This document shows positions 9,440 through 18,388 of a stretch of 64,000 nucleotides of DNA, piece after piece. How positions within the stretch are numbered: the first letter of the stretch is position 1; each line of letters begins with the position of its first letter. The notes beneath the pieces were generated by a model. That model saw only the letters and a list, made by a program, of their open reading frames with translations, searched no databases and was not told the origin of the DNA. Source of the DNA: Kluyvera sp046569695 (GTDB taxonomy: Bacteria > Pseudomonadota > Gammaproteobacteria > Enterobacterales > Enterobacteriaceae); assembly GCF_046569695.1 (NCBI RefSeq), contig NZ_JBKHUI010000012.1, positions 62,001-126,000 on the forward strand. Direction: 5' to 3'. Both the position numbers and the translations under genes were made by a program.

Positions 9440-9610
9440 TTATCCCGGGAGATCCCGGAGCCGCTTCGCTCGTCCGGGCTACCGGTTGCCGGATGGCGGC
9501 TGTCGCCTTATCCGGCCTACGAATTGTAGGCCTGATAAGATGCGTGAGCGTCGCCATCAGGCTTTTGTAGCCCAGACGAGCGAAGCGACTCCGGGGAGTA
9601 CCCGGCTACG
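9440..9610. repeat. REP/BIME cluster between flgG and flgH
   Basis: Several imperfect palindromic units with the REP cores (GCCGGATGGCGGC, CTTATCCGGCCTAC, GTAGGCCTGATAAG, GCTTTTGTAGCCCAGACGAGCGAAGCG) fill the gap between two co-directional flagellar genes. The outer arms CGGAGCCGCTTCGCTCGTC and GACGAGCGAAGCGACTCCG are near-complementary. Such elements can slow exonucleases or attenuate transcription, so this may set the ratio of flgG to flgHIJ message. Confidence 0.8.
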
Positions 9611-9612
9611 CC

Positions 9613-10395
9613 TTACAGCTGCGTCAGTTTTTGCAGCATCTGGTCGGTCGTCGATACCGCTTTACTGTTGATTTCGTACGCGCGCTGCACCTGAATCATG
9701 TTGACCAACTCTTCCGCCACGTTGACGTTAGAGGTTTCGACATAGCCCTGATACAGCAAACCCGCACCGTTCAGACCCGGCGTGGTGTCGTTTGGCGCCC
9801 CGGATGCCTGGGTTTCGATGTACAGGTTTTCACCAATACTCTCGAGCCCGGTGTCGTTCATAAAGGTCGACAGGTTCAGTTGCCCCACCTGCACCGGGTT
9901 AGCCTGCCCCTGCTGGGTCACGCTGACAATACCGTCACGGCCGATGGTGATGCTGATGGCGTTCGCCGGAATGGTGATCGCTGGCTGCACCTGATAGCCG
10001 CTGGCGGTCACCAGTTGACCATTCTGGTCAACCTGGAATGAACCGTCACGGGTATAGGCCGAGGAGCCGTCCGGCAGCAGGATCTGGAAGAATCCGTCGC
10101 CTTTGATCGCCACGTCTTTACTGTTATTGGTTTGCGACAGGTTACCCTGGCTGTGCAGACGTTCGGTCGCCACGGGACGCACCCCGGTACCGATCTGCAG
10201 GCCTGACGGCAGCGTCGTTTGTTCGGATGACTGTGCACCCGGCTGGCGAACGGTTTGATAGAGCAAGTCTTCAAATACCGCGCGCTGGCGCTTAAAACCA
10301 TTAGTACTGACGTTCGCCAGGTTGTTGGCGATAACGTCCATATTGGTTTGCTGCGCGTCGAGACCGGTTTTCGCGATCCATAATGAACTGATCAT
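9613..10395 (-). CDS. flgG: Flagellar distal rod protein FlgG
   Basis: The product has 260 residues, the exact family length. The N-terminus SSLWIAKTGLDAQQTNMDVI with NNLANVSTNGFKRQRAVFEDL is the axial-protein signature. The C-terminus ends VQRAYEINSKAVSTTDQMLQ. It builds the distal rod beneath the hook. It is the sixth gene of the flgB operon. Confidence 0.98.
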   Translation of the reverse strand: MISSLWIAKTGLDAQQTNMDVIANNLANVSTNGFKRQRAVFEDLLYQTVRQPGAQSSEQTTLPSGLQIGTGVRPVATERLHSQGNLSQTNNSKDVAIKGDGFFQILLPDGSSAYTRDGSFQVDQNGQLVTASGYQVQPAITIPANAISITIGRDGIVSVTQQGQANPVQVGQLNLSTFMNDTGLESIGENLYIETQASGAPNDTTPGLNGAGLLYQGYVETSNVNVAEELVNMIQVQRAYEINSKAVSTTDQMLQKLTQL

Positions 10396-10403
10396 AGTTT
10401 TCC

Positions 10404-11159
10404 TTAGCTCATTGACAGCAACTGGTTAGCTTTCTGCGTGTTTTCATCCACGCTGCTGATAACCTTCATCTGCATTTCAAAGCGGCGCGAGCTGGCAATC
10501 ATGTCCGCCATTGCCGCCACGGGTTTTACGTTGCTGCCTTCCAGCACGCCGGACTGCAGGCGCAGCGTTGGGTCAGCCTGTAAGGTTGGCCCACGCGTCG
10601 CCACCGCCGACGGCGTGAGGTGGAACAGTCCATCATCGCCGCGCGCCACTTCCGTTGCCGTGGCTTTGACGACCTTCAGCTTACCGACCGGGGAAACCGT
10701 GTTTGGCGGGTCCCCCGGCGTCAGTGCGGAAATGGTGCCGTCTGAAGCGATAGTTACCTGCGAACCTTCCGGCACGCTCAGCGGCCCAGTCTCACCGATC
10801 ACCGGGTTGCCCTGAATCGTGAGCTGCCCGGTGGAGCTGACCTGGATATTGCCGTTACGGGTGTAGCCTTCGCTCCCGTCCGCCGACTGCACAGCCAGCC
10901 ATCCGTCTTGCTGAATCGCCACGTCCAGCGGACGCGCGGTGTAGTCCAACTGGCCTGGGGTCATATCCGCGCCCGGCGTGGTGGCAGCCACCAGAGTACG
11001 CGTCTCAACGGACGGCCCCACGACCGGCACCGCACGCATGGCGGTGAGCTGGGCACGAAAGCCCGGCGTTGATGTATTGGCAAGGTTGCTCGCCGTGACC
11101 GCCTGCTGCTGCATGGTCTGGCTGGCCGCACCCATTGCCGTATATATCGCGTGATCCAT
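10404..11159 (-). CDS. flgF: Flagellar proximal rod protein FlgF
   Basis: The product has 251 residues. The N-terminus MDHAIYTAMGAASQTMQQQA with NLANTSTPGFRAQ is the rod-protein signature, and the C-terminus (ASSRRFEMQMKVISSVDENT) is conserved. It forms part of the proximal rod between MS ring and distal rod. It lies 8 bases upstream of flgG in the same operon. Confidence 0.97.
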   Translation of the reverse strand: MDHAIYTAMGAASQTMQQQAVTASNLANTSTPGFRAQLTAMRAVPVVGPSVETRTLVAATTPGADMTPGQLDYTARPLDVAIQQDGWLAVQSADGSEGYTRNGNIQVSSTGQLTIQGNPVIGETGPLSVPEGSQVTIASDGTISALTPGDPPNTVSPVGKLKVVKATATEVARGDDGLFHLTPSAVATRGPTLQADPTLRLQSGVLEGSNVKPVAAMADMIASSRRFEMQMKVISSVDENTQKANQLLSMS

Positions 11160-11179
11160 GAGGTCACCCTATTAGACGA

Positions 11180-12457
11180 TTAACGCAGGTTAACCAGCGT
11201 GTTGAGGATCTGATCCTGGGTTTTGATGGTCTGGGCGTTCGACTGATAGTTACGCTGCGCCACGATCATATTCACCAGCTCTTTACTCAGGTCGACGTTG
11301 GAAGCTTCCAGCGCGCCGTTGGTCAGCGAGCCAAAGTTACCGGTCCCCGCCGTACCCAGCAGCGCGACGCCAGAAGACTGGGTCGCAGACCAGACGTTAT
11401 CGCCTTCAGATTGCAGGCCGCCGGTGTTGGAGAAGTTAGCGAGCACAATCTGGCCCAGCAGCTGGCTTTGACGGTTGGAGTAGTTACCCACCACCGAGCC
11501 ATCATCGTTGACCTGATAGCTCACCAGGCTGCCCGGCGCATAGCCGTTCTGCGTGGTGGCCACCACATCGCTGGAGCCGGTGTTTTGCTGCATGGAGTTA
11601 AGGAAGCTGAGGTTGAAGGTTCCTGCCGTTGAGCCATTCAGTGAGGCAACCTGAATAGCGATTTCAGGAGTCCCGTTCGCCGTTGCGCTAAGATCCCAGG
11701 TTACCGGCGTGGTGGTGGTATTTGGGGTGTAATTTTTTACGGTATCCAGCGTCCCGTTATCGGTAAACGCCATCTGCGCCGCTTTCACCGGAGTGGCACC
11801 ACTGACGCTGGTATCCTGCGTCCACACATCCCACTTATTCGCCGCCGTTTTCACGTAGTACACGTTCAGGTCGTGCGAGTTACCCAGGCTGTCATAAACG
11901 GTGACGGTACCTTTTTTGTTATAGGTATCCGGATCGCTTGGGTTGAACGTTACGGTTGACGGAATCGCCGCATCCGTTGAGTTCAGGTTCATCTGCATAG
12001 TGCCGGTGGTTGACGCTTTCGCTGACATCAGCGTGTTCGGAATCGACAGCGCCACCGGGTTTGCCCCCTGCTGGATGGTCGGCGGCGTGCCGCTTGCCGG
12101 GTAGCCCGTCAGGTTCAGCCCCTGAGAGTTCACCAGGTTGCGGTTCTCGTCGAGTGAGAACTGACCGTTACGGCTGTAGTACACCGCGCCGTTGGTATCG
12201 ACCAGACGGAAGAAGCCGTTCTGGCTAATCGCCACGTCGAGCGCGCGGCCGGTACTGGTGGTGGTGCCGTCGGTAAAGTCCTGGGTGATCCCCGCAACTT
12301 TAACGCCCAGCCCGACTTTGGAACCCGCGAACATATCGGCAAATGAGGCCGACCCGGATTTAAACCCGTAGGTGGCGGAGTTGGCGATGTTGTTGCCGAT
12401 AACATCGAGGTTGGTGGCAGCCGCGTTTAAACCGCTGACCGCTTGTGAAAAGGCCAT
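11180..12457 (-). CDS. flgE: Flagellar hook protein FlgE
   Basis: The product has 425 residues (E. coli about 402). The N-terminal AFSQAVSGLNAAATNLDVIG with NNIANSATYGFKSG and the C-terminal NMIVAQRNYQSNAQTIKTQD are the conserved D0 helices. The extra length lies in the central surface-exposed domains, which vary between genera. It polymerises into the universal joint that links motor and filament, with FlgD as scaffold. Confidence 0.98.
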   Translation of the reverse strand: MAFSQAVSGLNAAATNLDVIGNNIANSATYGFKSGSASFADMFAGSKVGLGVKVAGITQDFTDGTTTSTGRALDVAISQNGFFRLVDTNGAVYYSRNGQFSLDENRNLVNSQGLNLTGYPASGTPPTIQQGANPVALSIPNTLMSAKASTTGTMQMNLNSTDAAIPSTVTFNPSDPDTYNKKGTVTVYDSLGNSHDLNVYYVKTAANKWDVWTQDTSVSGATPVKAAQMAFTDNGTLDTVKNYTPNTTTTPVTWDLSATANGTPEIAIQVASLNGSTAGTFNLSFLNSMQQNTGSSDVVATTQNGYAPGSLVSYQVNDDGSVVGNYSNRQSQLLGQIVLANFSNTGGLQSEGDNVWSATQSSGVALLGTAGTGNFGSLTNGALEASNVDLSKELVNMIVAQRNYQSNAQTIKTQDQILNTLVNLR

Positions 12458-12484
12458 AACGTCTCTCCTGAAATTGTTAAAGGC

Positions 12485-13183
12485 TTAGATAATCTGGCGA
12501 ACCTGGTCCATCGTGGTGGTGCCGTAGGTTCCCAAATCCAGTTTGTTGCCGTCTTTGCCCAAGGTAACGCCCTGTACCAGCGCAAACTGCAGCGGTTGAA
12601 CCACCAACTGCGTGGTGCCCTGGCTGGCTGCAAAGCTGATGTTGTAAGCACCGTCCGGTGCCGCCGTACCATCGTCCAGCTTGCCGTCCCAGGTAAAGGT
12701 ATGAACGCCCGCGGTCTGTGCGCCCATATTTAATGTCCGGATCACTTTGCCGTTCCCATCGGTGATGGTCGCGGTGACCTTATCGGCCGCCTGCGTCAGC
12801 TCAATGCCGAATGGCGTGGTGTCCACGCTCTCGTTTTCGCTGCCCGCACTTTTCCCCGCCAGAATGGTGCTGCCGGGGATCATCACGCCATGGCCGACCA
12901 GCGAACTGGCCTGCAACGACTGGCTGCTGTCAATCTGTCCGGAGATGGAACCGAGCGTGGTATTGAGTTTCTCAATACCGCTCAGGGTGCTGATCTGCGC
13001 CAGCTGTGAGGTTAATTCGTTGTTTTGCAGCGGGTTGGTCGGGTCCTGGTTTTTCAGCTGAGCCACCAGCAGCGTCAGAAAGCTGCTCTGCAGATCGGAT
13101 GAACTGTTGGTCCCGGTGCTGCTCAGCGCCGAAGAGGCGGAGCTGCTGCTGGAGGTATCATTAATATTGGATACGACAGACAT
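12485..13183 (-). CDS. flgD: Flagellar hook scaffold protein FlgD
   Basis: The product has 232 residues. The N-terminal disordered Ser-rich segment is followed by the core QSSFLTLLVAQLKNQDPTNP, diagnostic of FlgD. A hybrid Ig-like domain follows (AAPDGAYNISFAAS, GVTLGKDGNKLDLG). It caps the growing hook and is removed when the hook is complete. Confidence 0.97.
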   Translation of the reverse strand: MSVVSNINDTSSSSSASSALSSTGTNSSSDLQSSFLTLLVAQLKNQDPTNPLQNNELTSQLAQISTLSGIEKLNTTLGSISGQIDSSQSLQASSLVGHGVMIPGSTILAGKSAGSENESVDTTPFGIELTQAADKVTATITDGNGKVIRTLNMGAQTAGVHTFTWDGKLDDGTAAPDGAYNISFAASQGTTQLVVQPLQFALVQGVTLGKDGNKLDLGTYGTTTMDQVRQII

Positions 13184-13195
13184 CGGTTATCTCCC

Positions 13196-13600
13196 TTATT
13201 GTCCAAGCGTCAACGTTTTCAGCATCATGCTTTTGACGGTGTTCAGTACTTCGACGTTGGCCTGATAGCTGCGCGATGCCGACATGGTGTTCACCATCTC
13301 GCCAACCACGTCCACGTTAGGCATGCGGACATACCCTTTGGCATCCGCCAGCGGGTTACCCGGCTGATAGACCAGCTTGTCCGGCTCCTGACTTTCCACC
13401 ACGTCGGCCACCTTTACGCCGCCGGTCGCTGCGCCCATCGGCGCATCCACCTGGAAAACCACCTGCTTGGCGCGATACGGCTGACCATCCGGCCCGGCGA
13501 CGCTGTCGGCGTTGGCGAGGTTACTGGCCGCGACGTTGAGGCGTTTGGACTGCGCCGTCAGCGCCGATCCAGCGACGTCGAAGATATTGAGTAATGCCAT
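13196..13600 (-). CDS. flgC: Flagellar proximal rod protein FlgC
   Basis: The product has 134 residues, the family length. It contains FDVAGSALTAQSKRLNVAAS with NLANADS and the conserved GYVRMPNVDVVGEMVNTMSA. It is a proximal rod component, second gene of the operon, 3 bases after flgB. Confidence 0.97.
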   Translation of the reverse strand: MALLNIFDVAGSALTAQSKRLNVAASNLANADSVAGPDGQPYRAKQVVFQVDAPMGAATGGVKVADVVESQEPDKLVYQPGNPLADAKGYVRMPNVDVVGEMVNTMSASRSYQANVEVLNTVKSMMLKTLTLGQ

Positions 13601-13603
13601 GGA

Positions 13604-14017
13604 TTAGTTCCCCTGCAGGACACTCATCATGCCCTTGATTTGTCCGCCCAGAACCGTAAGGCCGGTCTGGTACTGGAGGCTGTTATCGGCGAACTGCGTG
13701 CGCTCCCGGTCCATATCGACGGTGTTGCCATCCATCGCTGGCTGATCGGGAATGCGGTACAGCAGATCGGTCTCTGGCGTAGAGAGCGTCTGGGCGGGAA
13801 TATGACGTTCGGAGGTGAGCGTCAGCGATACGCCGCTGCTTTCCGGCCGCCCGCGCGCCATCACTTTTTTGAGTTCACTGGCAAAATCAATATCGCGCGC
13901 CTGAAACCCGGGGGTATCCGCGTTCGCGATATTGGCCGCCAGAATTTCCTGACGTTCGGCGCGCAGGTTGAGCGCTTCTTGCTGAAAACGTAAGGCGGCG
14001 TCGAGTTTGTCGAGCAT
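13604..14017 (-). CDS. flgB: Flagellar proximal rod protein FlgB
   Basis: The product has 137 residues. It has the rod signature ALRFQQEALNLRAERQEILA with NIANADTPGFQARD and the C-terminal motif SLQYQTGLTVLGGQIKGM. It is the first gene of the hook-basal body operon, divergent from flgA. Confidence 0.97.
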   Translation of the reverse strand: MLDKLDAALRFQQEALNLRAERQEILAANIANADTPGFQARDIDFASELKKVMARGRPESSGVSLTLTSERHIPAQTLSTPETDLLYRIPDQPAMDGNTVDMDRERTQFADNSLQYQTGLTVLGGQIKGMMSVLQGN

Positions 14018-14173
14018 GTCTCCTCCGCTAATGACAAAGTTTCAGCCGACAGCTTAAATCCCCTTACGCGCGCGTCATCGCCGGAATAAACGCAATATGC
14101 GTCGCTATTTATTGCGTTGATGTCGCGACAAGATGGGTAAAATGCATGCATTCTTTACTCACTGGAGCGTTCC
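14018..14173. promoter_or_regulatory. Divergent flgB/flgA promoter region with FlhDC-like half-site
   Basis: This 156-base gap holds perfect 9-bp arms AACGCAATA (14089-14097) and TATTGCGTT (14110-14118). On the minus strand 14118-14101 reads AACGCAATAAATAGCGAC, which fits the FlhD4C2 half-site pattern AAYGSNNNAAATARCG. A second half-site is not clear. Control of both operons by FlhDC is established for the family; the site is my reading. Confidence 0.5.
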
Positions 14174-14833
14174 ATGCGTCAGCTCATTGCCCCTCTCACC
14201 GCTGCGGCACTGGTCTTTAGCCCATTGGCTCTGGCAGCCGATCTCCAGGCACAGCTCACCGATTTTTTCACTCAGCGTCTGGCCGGCTTTAGCAATGAGG
14301 TCAACGTGAAGCTGCGCAACACGCAAAACCTTCAGCTCGCCTGCGAGCAACCCGCGCTGAGTACGCCGGGCAATTCGCGGCTGTGGGGAAATCTGACGGT
14401 GGTGGCACAGTGTGGGAACGCGAAACAGTATTTACAGGTCAACGTGCAGGCGATTGGCGACTATGTGGTTGCCGCCGCGCCTATTGTGCGCGGTACGCCC
14501 ATTGCGGCACAGAACGTTACGCTAAAGCGCGGGAGACTCGATCAGTTGCCGCCGCGTACCATGCTCAATCTCTCACAGGCGCAGGATGCTGTGAGCCTGC
14601 GTGATGTCGCCATCGGCCAGCCGCTACAGCTGTCGATGGTGCGCCAGTCGTGGCGCGTTAAGGCCGGACAGAAGGTGATGGTGATTGCCCAGGGTGAAGG
14701 TTTTAGTATTAACGGTGAAGGTCAGGCATTGAACAACGCCGCCGTCACGCAGAACGCGCGGGTGCGAATGCCGTCAGGTCAGGTTGTGAGCGGTCAGGTC
14801 GATACTGATGGGAATATTCTGATTAATCTATAA
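14174..14833 (+). CDS. flgA: P-ring assembly chaperone FlgA
   Basis: The product has 219 residues with a signal peptide (PLTAAALVFSPLALAA). A SAF-like domain in the middle and C-terminal half contains GDYVVAAAPIVRGTPIAAQN and VTLKRGRLDQLPPRT. It is a periplasmic chaperone for FlgI polymerisation. The start ATG has an upstream CTGGAGCG ribosome site. It is first in flgAMN. Confidence 0.96.
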   Translation: MRQLIAPLTAAALVFSPLALAADLQAQLTDFFTQRLAGFSNEVNVKLRNTQNLQLACEQPALSTPGNSRLWGNLTVVAQCGNAKQYLQVNVQAIGDYVVAAAPIVRGTPIAAQNVTLKRGRLDQLPPRTMLNLSQAQDAVSLRDVAIGQPLQLSMVRQSWRVKAGQKVMVIAQGEGFSINGEGQALNNAAVTQNARVRMPSGQVVSGQVDTDGNILINL

Positions 14834-14839
14834 ACGTTA

Positions 14840-14866
14840 TAAAGAATATGTGTCGCTTGCCGATAG
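14840..14866 (+). promoter_or_regulatory. Sigma-28 (FliA) promoter of flgMN
   Basis: TAAAGAAT, 11 bases, then GCCGATAG, an almost exact class 3 flagellar promoter lying between flgA and flgM. It gives the known FliA-dependent supply of the anti-sigma factor in addition to read-through from the flgA promoter. Confidence 0.9.
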
Positions 14867-14928
14867 ATAATTAACATTTAAGAGAGTCGGCGCCTGCGCC
14901 ATACAAGAGCCTCAATGAGGAAAGAACC

Positions 14929-15222
14929 ATGAGCATCGATCGTACATCTTCTCTGAAAGCGGTGACCAGCGTCCAGCAACGCGAAACCCCTGAGACCAGC
15001 GCCCCGAAAGTGCGTGCGGAAAAAACGGCGACGGCGACCAGCGCCAGCGTCACATTAAGTAACGCTCAGACGGCGTTAACCCGTTCCTCTGCCGGCGATA
15101 TTAATATGGCGCGCGTTGAAGAGTTGAAAACGGCTATTCGCAACGGCGAGTTAAAAATGGACACCGGCAAAATTGCCGACGCGCTGATCCAGGACACACA
15201 AGATTATCTGCAGAGTAAATAA
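14929..15222 (+). CDS. flgM: Anti-sigma-28 factor FlgM
   Basis: The 97-residue protein begins MSIDRTSSLKAVTSVQQRE and ends DALIQDTQDYLQS. The C-terminal helices (ARVEELKTAIRNGELKMDTG) are the FliA-binding part. It holds FliA inactive until the hook is complete, then is exported through the hook. The start has an AATGAGGAAAG ribosome site. Confidence 0.97.
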   Translation: MSIDRTSSLKAVTSVQQRETPETSAPKVRAEKTATATSASVTLSNAQTALTRSSAGDINMARVEELKTAIRNGELKMDTGKIADALIQDTQDYLQSK

Positions 15223-15225
15223 GAG

Positions 15226-15654
15226 ATGAGCGGTTTGTCAGCCATACTGGACCAAATGACCAGCATCCTGAACTCGCTGAAAGCGGTGATGGATGCTGAA
15301 CAATTGCAGCTCTCCGCAGGTAGCGTAAACGGCCTGCAGCTTGCCAGCATCACCGAAGAGAAAAGCTCTCTGCTGGCAACGTTAGACTATCTGGAGAAGC
15401 AGCGCCGCGTCGAACAAGACGCCCAGCGTGAAACGCGCGACGCATATAGCGACCGCTGGCAGGTGATAACCGAAACCACGCAGCAACTGCGTCGTCTTAA
15501 TCAGCATAACGGCTGGCTGCTGGAAGGACAGATCCTGCGTAACCAGCAGGCGATTGATGTGCTGAAGCCATTCCAGGAAACCGGGCTTTACGGCAAGGAT
15601 GGTCAAGCCGCGGGTGCCCCGGTGGCGCGCAGCGCGAAGAAATATTCCGTCTGA
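15226..15654 (+). CDS. flgN: Flagellar export chaperone FlgN
   Basis: The 142-residue, mostly helical protein contains the family stretch EEKSSLLATLDYLEKQRR. It binds the C-terminal ends of FlgK and FlgL and brings them to the export gate. The start lies 3 bases after flgM, and the two genes are almost certainly co-translated. Confidence 0.95.
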   Translation: MSGLSAILDQMTSILNSLKAVMDAEQLQLSAGSVNGLQLASITEEKSSLLATLDYLEKQRRVEQDAQRETRDAYSDRWQVITETTQQLRRLNQHNGWLLEGQILRNQQAIDVLKPFQETGLYGKDGQAAGAPVARSAKKYSV

Positions 15655-15660
15655 ATTGCG

Positions 15661-15685
15661 GCGGGGCCACAGAATGTGCCCCGCG
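15661..15685. terminator. Possible flgN/murJ convergent terminator hairpin
   Basis: GCGGGGC, 10 bases, GCCCCGC lies between the flgN stop and the murJ stop. The stem is strong but there is no good T tract, so termination is uncertain. Confidence 0.45.
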
Positions 15686-15698
15686 CAGTGCCTTTCTA

Positions 15699-17234
15699 TT
15701 ACGCCGTCCGGCGTGCAAACTCTTTAATCTTAAAGCCCAGAATCGCCAGCGTGGCGAAATAGGCCACGATCCCGGCCACCACCACGCCCACCAGGCGCAG
15801 CAGACGGTAAGGCATCGTGCCCTGCGACCATTCAGGCATGACGTGCATCAAGCCGAGCAGCGCCGCCGACATCACCAGCACCGAAATGACCAGACGGACT
15901 AAAAACGCGGTCCAGCCCGGCTGTGGCGTAAAGATTTTCTGCTTGCGCAACTGCCAGTAGAGCAGCGCGGCGTTCAGACAGGCCGCCAGACCAATCGACA
16001 GCGACAGCCCTGCGTGCTTCAGCGGGCCGATAAACGCCAGGTTCATCACCTGCGTCATAATCAGCGTGACGATAGCGATTTTGACCGGCGTTTTGATGTC
16101 CTGACGCGAGTAAAAACCCGGAGCCAGGACTTTAACGATAATCAGTCCCATCAAGCCCACAGAATAGGCCACCAGCGCACGCTGGGTCATGGCGGCATCA
16201 AAGGCGGTGAATTTACCGTACTGGAACAGCGCCACGGTCAGTGGTTTCGCCAGAATGCCCAGCGCCACGGCGCTCGGCAGCGCCAGCAGGAAGCACAGGC
16301 GCAGACCCCAGTCCATCAGACGGCAATACTCATCATGGTTGCCGCTGGCAAAGCTTTTCGACAGCGATGGCAGCAGGATAGTCCCCAGCGCCACGCCCAG
16401 CACGCCGGACGGAAACTCCATCAGACGGTCAGCATAGTACATCCAGGAGACGGAGCCGGAGGCAAGGAAAGAGGCGAAAACGGTATTGATGATAAGCGAA
16501 ATCTGGCTTACGGAGACGCCCAGGATCGCCGGCCCCATCTGTTTCACCACACGTACCGCGCCGGCATCTTTAAAGTTGATGCGCGGCAGCACCAGCATGC
16601 CGATTTTTTTCAGGTGCGGCAACTGATAGGCCAGCTGCAACACGCCGCCGACGGTCACCGCCCACGCCAACGCCAGAACCGGCGGGTGGAAGTGCGGCGC
16701 GGCGAACAGCGCAAAGCCAATCATACTGACGTTGAGGAACGTCGGCGCAAACGCCGGTACGGAGAAGCGGTTCCAGGTGTTGAGGATTGCCCCGACCAGC
16801 GAGGCCAGCGAAATCAGCAGAATATAAGGGAAGGTGATGCGCAGCAGTTGGGTCGTCAGCGCAAATTTATCCGCCGTGTCAGCAAAGCCCGGTGCGGTGA
16901 TGGTGATCACCCACGGTGCCGCCAGCATGCCCAACACGGTGACCAGCGCCAGCGCCAGCGTCAGCAGACCCGAGACGTAAGAGACAAACACCCGCGTCGC
17001 GTCTTCGCCCTGCTTGCTTTTGTATTCAGCCAGAATCGGTACGAACGCCTGCGAGAAAGCGCCTTCGGCAAAGATACGGCGCAGCAGGTTTGGTAGCTTA
17101 AAGGCCACAAAAAAGGCATCGGTCGCCATTCCGGCGCCAAACACCCTCGCCACGATCGCGTCACGCGCAAATCCCAGTACCCGCGAAAACATAGTCATCG
17201 AGCTGACGGCAGCCAGCGATTTTAATAGATTCAT
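15699..17234 (-). CDS. murJ: Lipid II flippase MurJ
   Basis: The 511-residue polytopic membrane protein of the MVF/MOP family has about 14 membrane helices. The N-terminus MNLLKSLAAVSSMTMFSRVL with GFARDAIVARVFGAG is near-identical to E. coli. It flips lipid-linked peptidoglycan precursor across the inner membrane and is essential. I start it at 17234 because that gives the family N-terminus; the open frame extends six codons further. Confidence 0.97.
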   Translation of the reverse strand: MNLLKSLAAVSSMTMFSRVLGFARDAIVARVFGAGMATDAFFVAFKLPNLLRRIFAEGAFSQAFVPILAEYKSKQGEDATRVFVSYVSGLLTLALALVTVLGMLAAPWVITITAPGFADTADKFALTTQLLRITFPYILLISLASLVGAILNTWNRFSVPAFAPTFLNVSMIGFALFAAPHFHPPVLALAWAVTVGGVLQLAYQLPHLKKIGMLVLPRINFKDAGAVRVVKQMGPAILGVSVSQISLIINTVFASFLASGSVSWMYYADRLMEFPSGVLGVALGTILLPSLSKSFASGNHDEYCRLMDWGLRLCFLLALPSAVALGILAKPLTVALFQYGKFTAFDAAMTQRALVAYSVGLMGLIIVKVLAPGFYSRQDIKTPVKIAIVTLIMTQVMNLAFIGPLKHAGLSLSIGLAACLNAALLYWQLRKQKIFTPQPGWTAFLVRLVISVLVMSAALLGLMHVMPEWSQGTMPYRLLRLVGVVVAGIVAYFATLAILGFKIKEFARRTA

Positions 17235-17370
17235 TAACTTGTGATTCCACAACCCGGATCAAAGCGCCCGATGGATGAGCGCTAAAAAAGTGGCGTTAGT
17301 CTACCGGGTTCGGAGTGAATTGCTACTGCCAGATGTTACAGCTGGTTAGTGTCGGATCACTCTGGAGAGT

Positions 17371-17452
17371 CGTAGGCCGGATAAGCGAAGCGCCATCCGG
17401 CATTATTCAGCACATCGCCGGATGGCGCTTCGCTTATCCGGCCTACAGGGCG
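17371..17452. repeat. BIME: inverted pair of REP units
   Basis: GTAGGCCGGATAAGCGAAGCGCC and its near-perfect reverse complement (GGCGCTTCGCTTATCCGGCCTAC) are separated by a short linker between murJ and mviM. They could form one long stem in RNA. Confidence 0.85.
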
Positions 17453-17459
17453 GTGTTAT

Positions 17460-18383
17460 CTACTCGCGGATCGCCTCTCGCCACAATCCTTCCACAATTC
17501 GCTGCGCCGCGATCGCCTGTTCCCCTGCTGTCTCCGGAACCGTCTGATTCTGCACGCACTGAATAAAATGATGTGCACAGCCGGTAAACCCGCGCTGCTC
17601 AAGCGTCGTCTGCCAGCCAGGAATCGGCCGGGTCACAATGCCGGACCCGCGCTCTTCGCGCCACTCGCGCATATCCGACACCTCAAACAGCCCGCCGTCG
17701 GCCACCGCCTGCACCCACTCGCGCTGGCTGCCTGCCCGGCGGTGCATGCTGGTGGTAATTTGCAGCCCCGGCTGGCTGAAATGGTGCTCGGCATAAAACA
17801 TATGCCCTTCATCAGTAGTTTGCAGTACCCCATCGCGCAGCGTCGCTTTTCCGTCCGCCAGCCACAGTGCGGTATCAACCACGTGCAGATAATCATCGAG
17901 CAGCGTAAAGCGCAGGTCGTGCGGACCAACGCTGTCGGCGCGATGTTTATCCATCCGTAACGACGACATCTCTCCGGCGCGTTTTTTCAGCTCGCGGTAA
18001 AGCGGTGCAAAGCGGCGATTGAAGCCGACCATCAGCGTCAGGTTTTTCCGCGCTGCCAGCGCCACTAACCGCTCCGCGTCGTCAAGCTTATCGGCCAGCG
18101 GTTTATCCACGCAGACGTGGACGCCAGCATTCAGCAGCTCACTCACCACCGCGTAGTGTGAGGCCGTCGAGCTGTGCACGAAGACCGCATCGCACTGGGC
18201 GGCTAATACGCTCAGTGAGTCGGCATAAGGCAGGCGATAGGTTTCGCACACCTTTAGCGCTTTCTCTTTACCCGGTGACCACGCAGCCTGCAGCGTCCAG
18301 TCCGTGGCGGCGCTTAATACCGGCAGCCAGGCTTTCTGCGCAATACCGCCGAGCCCCACCACACCAATGCGAATCTTCGCCAT
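17460..18383 (-). CDS. mviM: Gfo/Idh/MocA-family oxidoreductase MviM
   Basis: The product has 307 residues. The N-terminal Rossmann fold has IGVVGLGGIAQKAWLP (residues about 5-20). The characteristic VCVDKPLADKLDDAERLVAL, with the EKP-like DKP, follows, then the C-terminal domain. This is a putative NAD(P)-dependent oxidoreductase of unknown substrate, regularly found next to murJ. It lies 5 bases after yceH and is likely co-transcribed with it. Confidence 0.93.
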   Translation of the reverse strand: MAKIRIGVVGLGGIAQKAWLPVLSAATDWTLQAAWSPGKEKALKVCETYRLPYADSLSVLAAQCDAVFVHSSTASHYAVVSELLNAGVHVCVDKPLADKLDDAERLVALAARKNLTLMVGFNRRFAPLYRELKKRAGEMSSLRMDKHRADSVGPHDLRFTLLDDYLHVVDTALWLADGKATLRDGVLQTTDEGHMFYAEHHFSQPGLQITTSMHRRAGSQREWVQAVADGGLFEVSDMREWREERGSGIVTRPIPGWQTTLEQRGFTGCAHHFIQCVQNQTVPETAGEQAIAAQRIVEGLWREAIRE

Positions 18384-18388
18384 ACGAA

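Noticed and set aside
16014..17096. 360-codon plus-strand frame opposite murJ
   Set aside because: It lies wholly inside the conserved murJ gene, is rich in His/Gln/Arg as expected from antisense of membrane-helix codons, and has no ribosome site.
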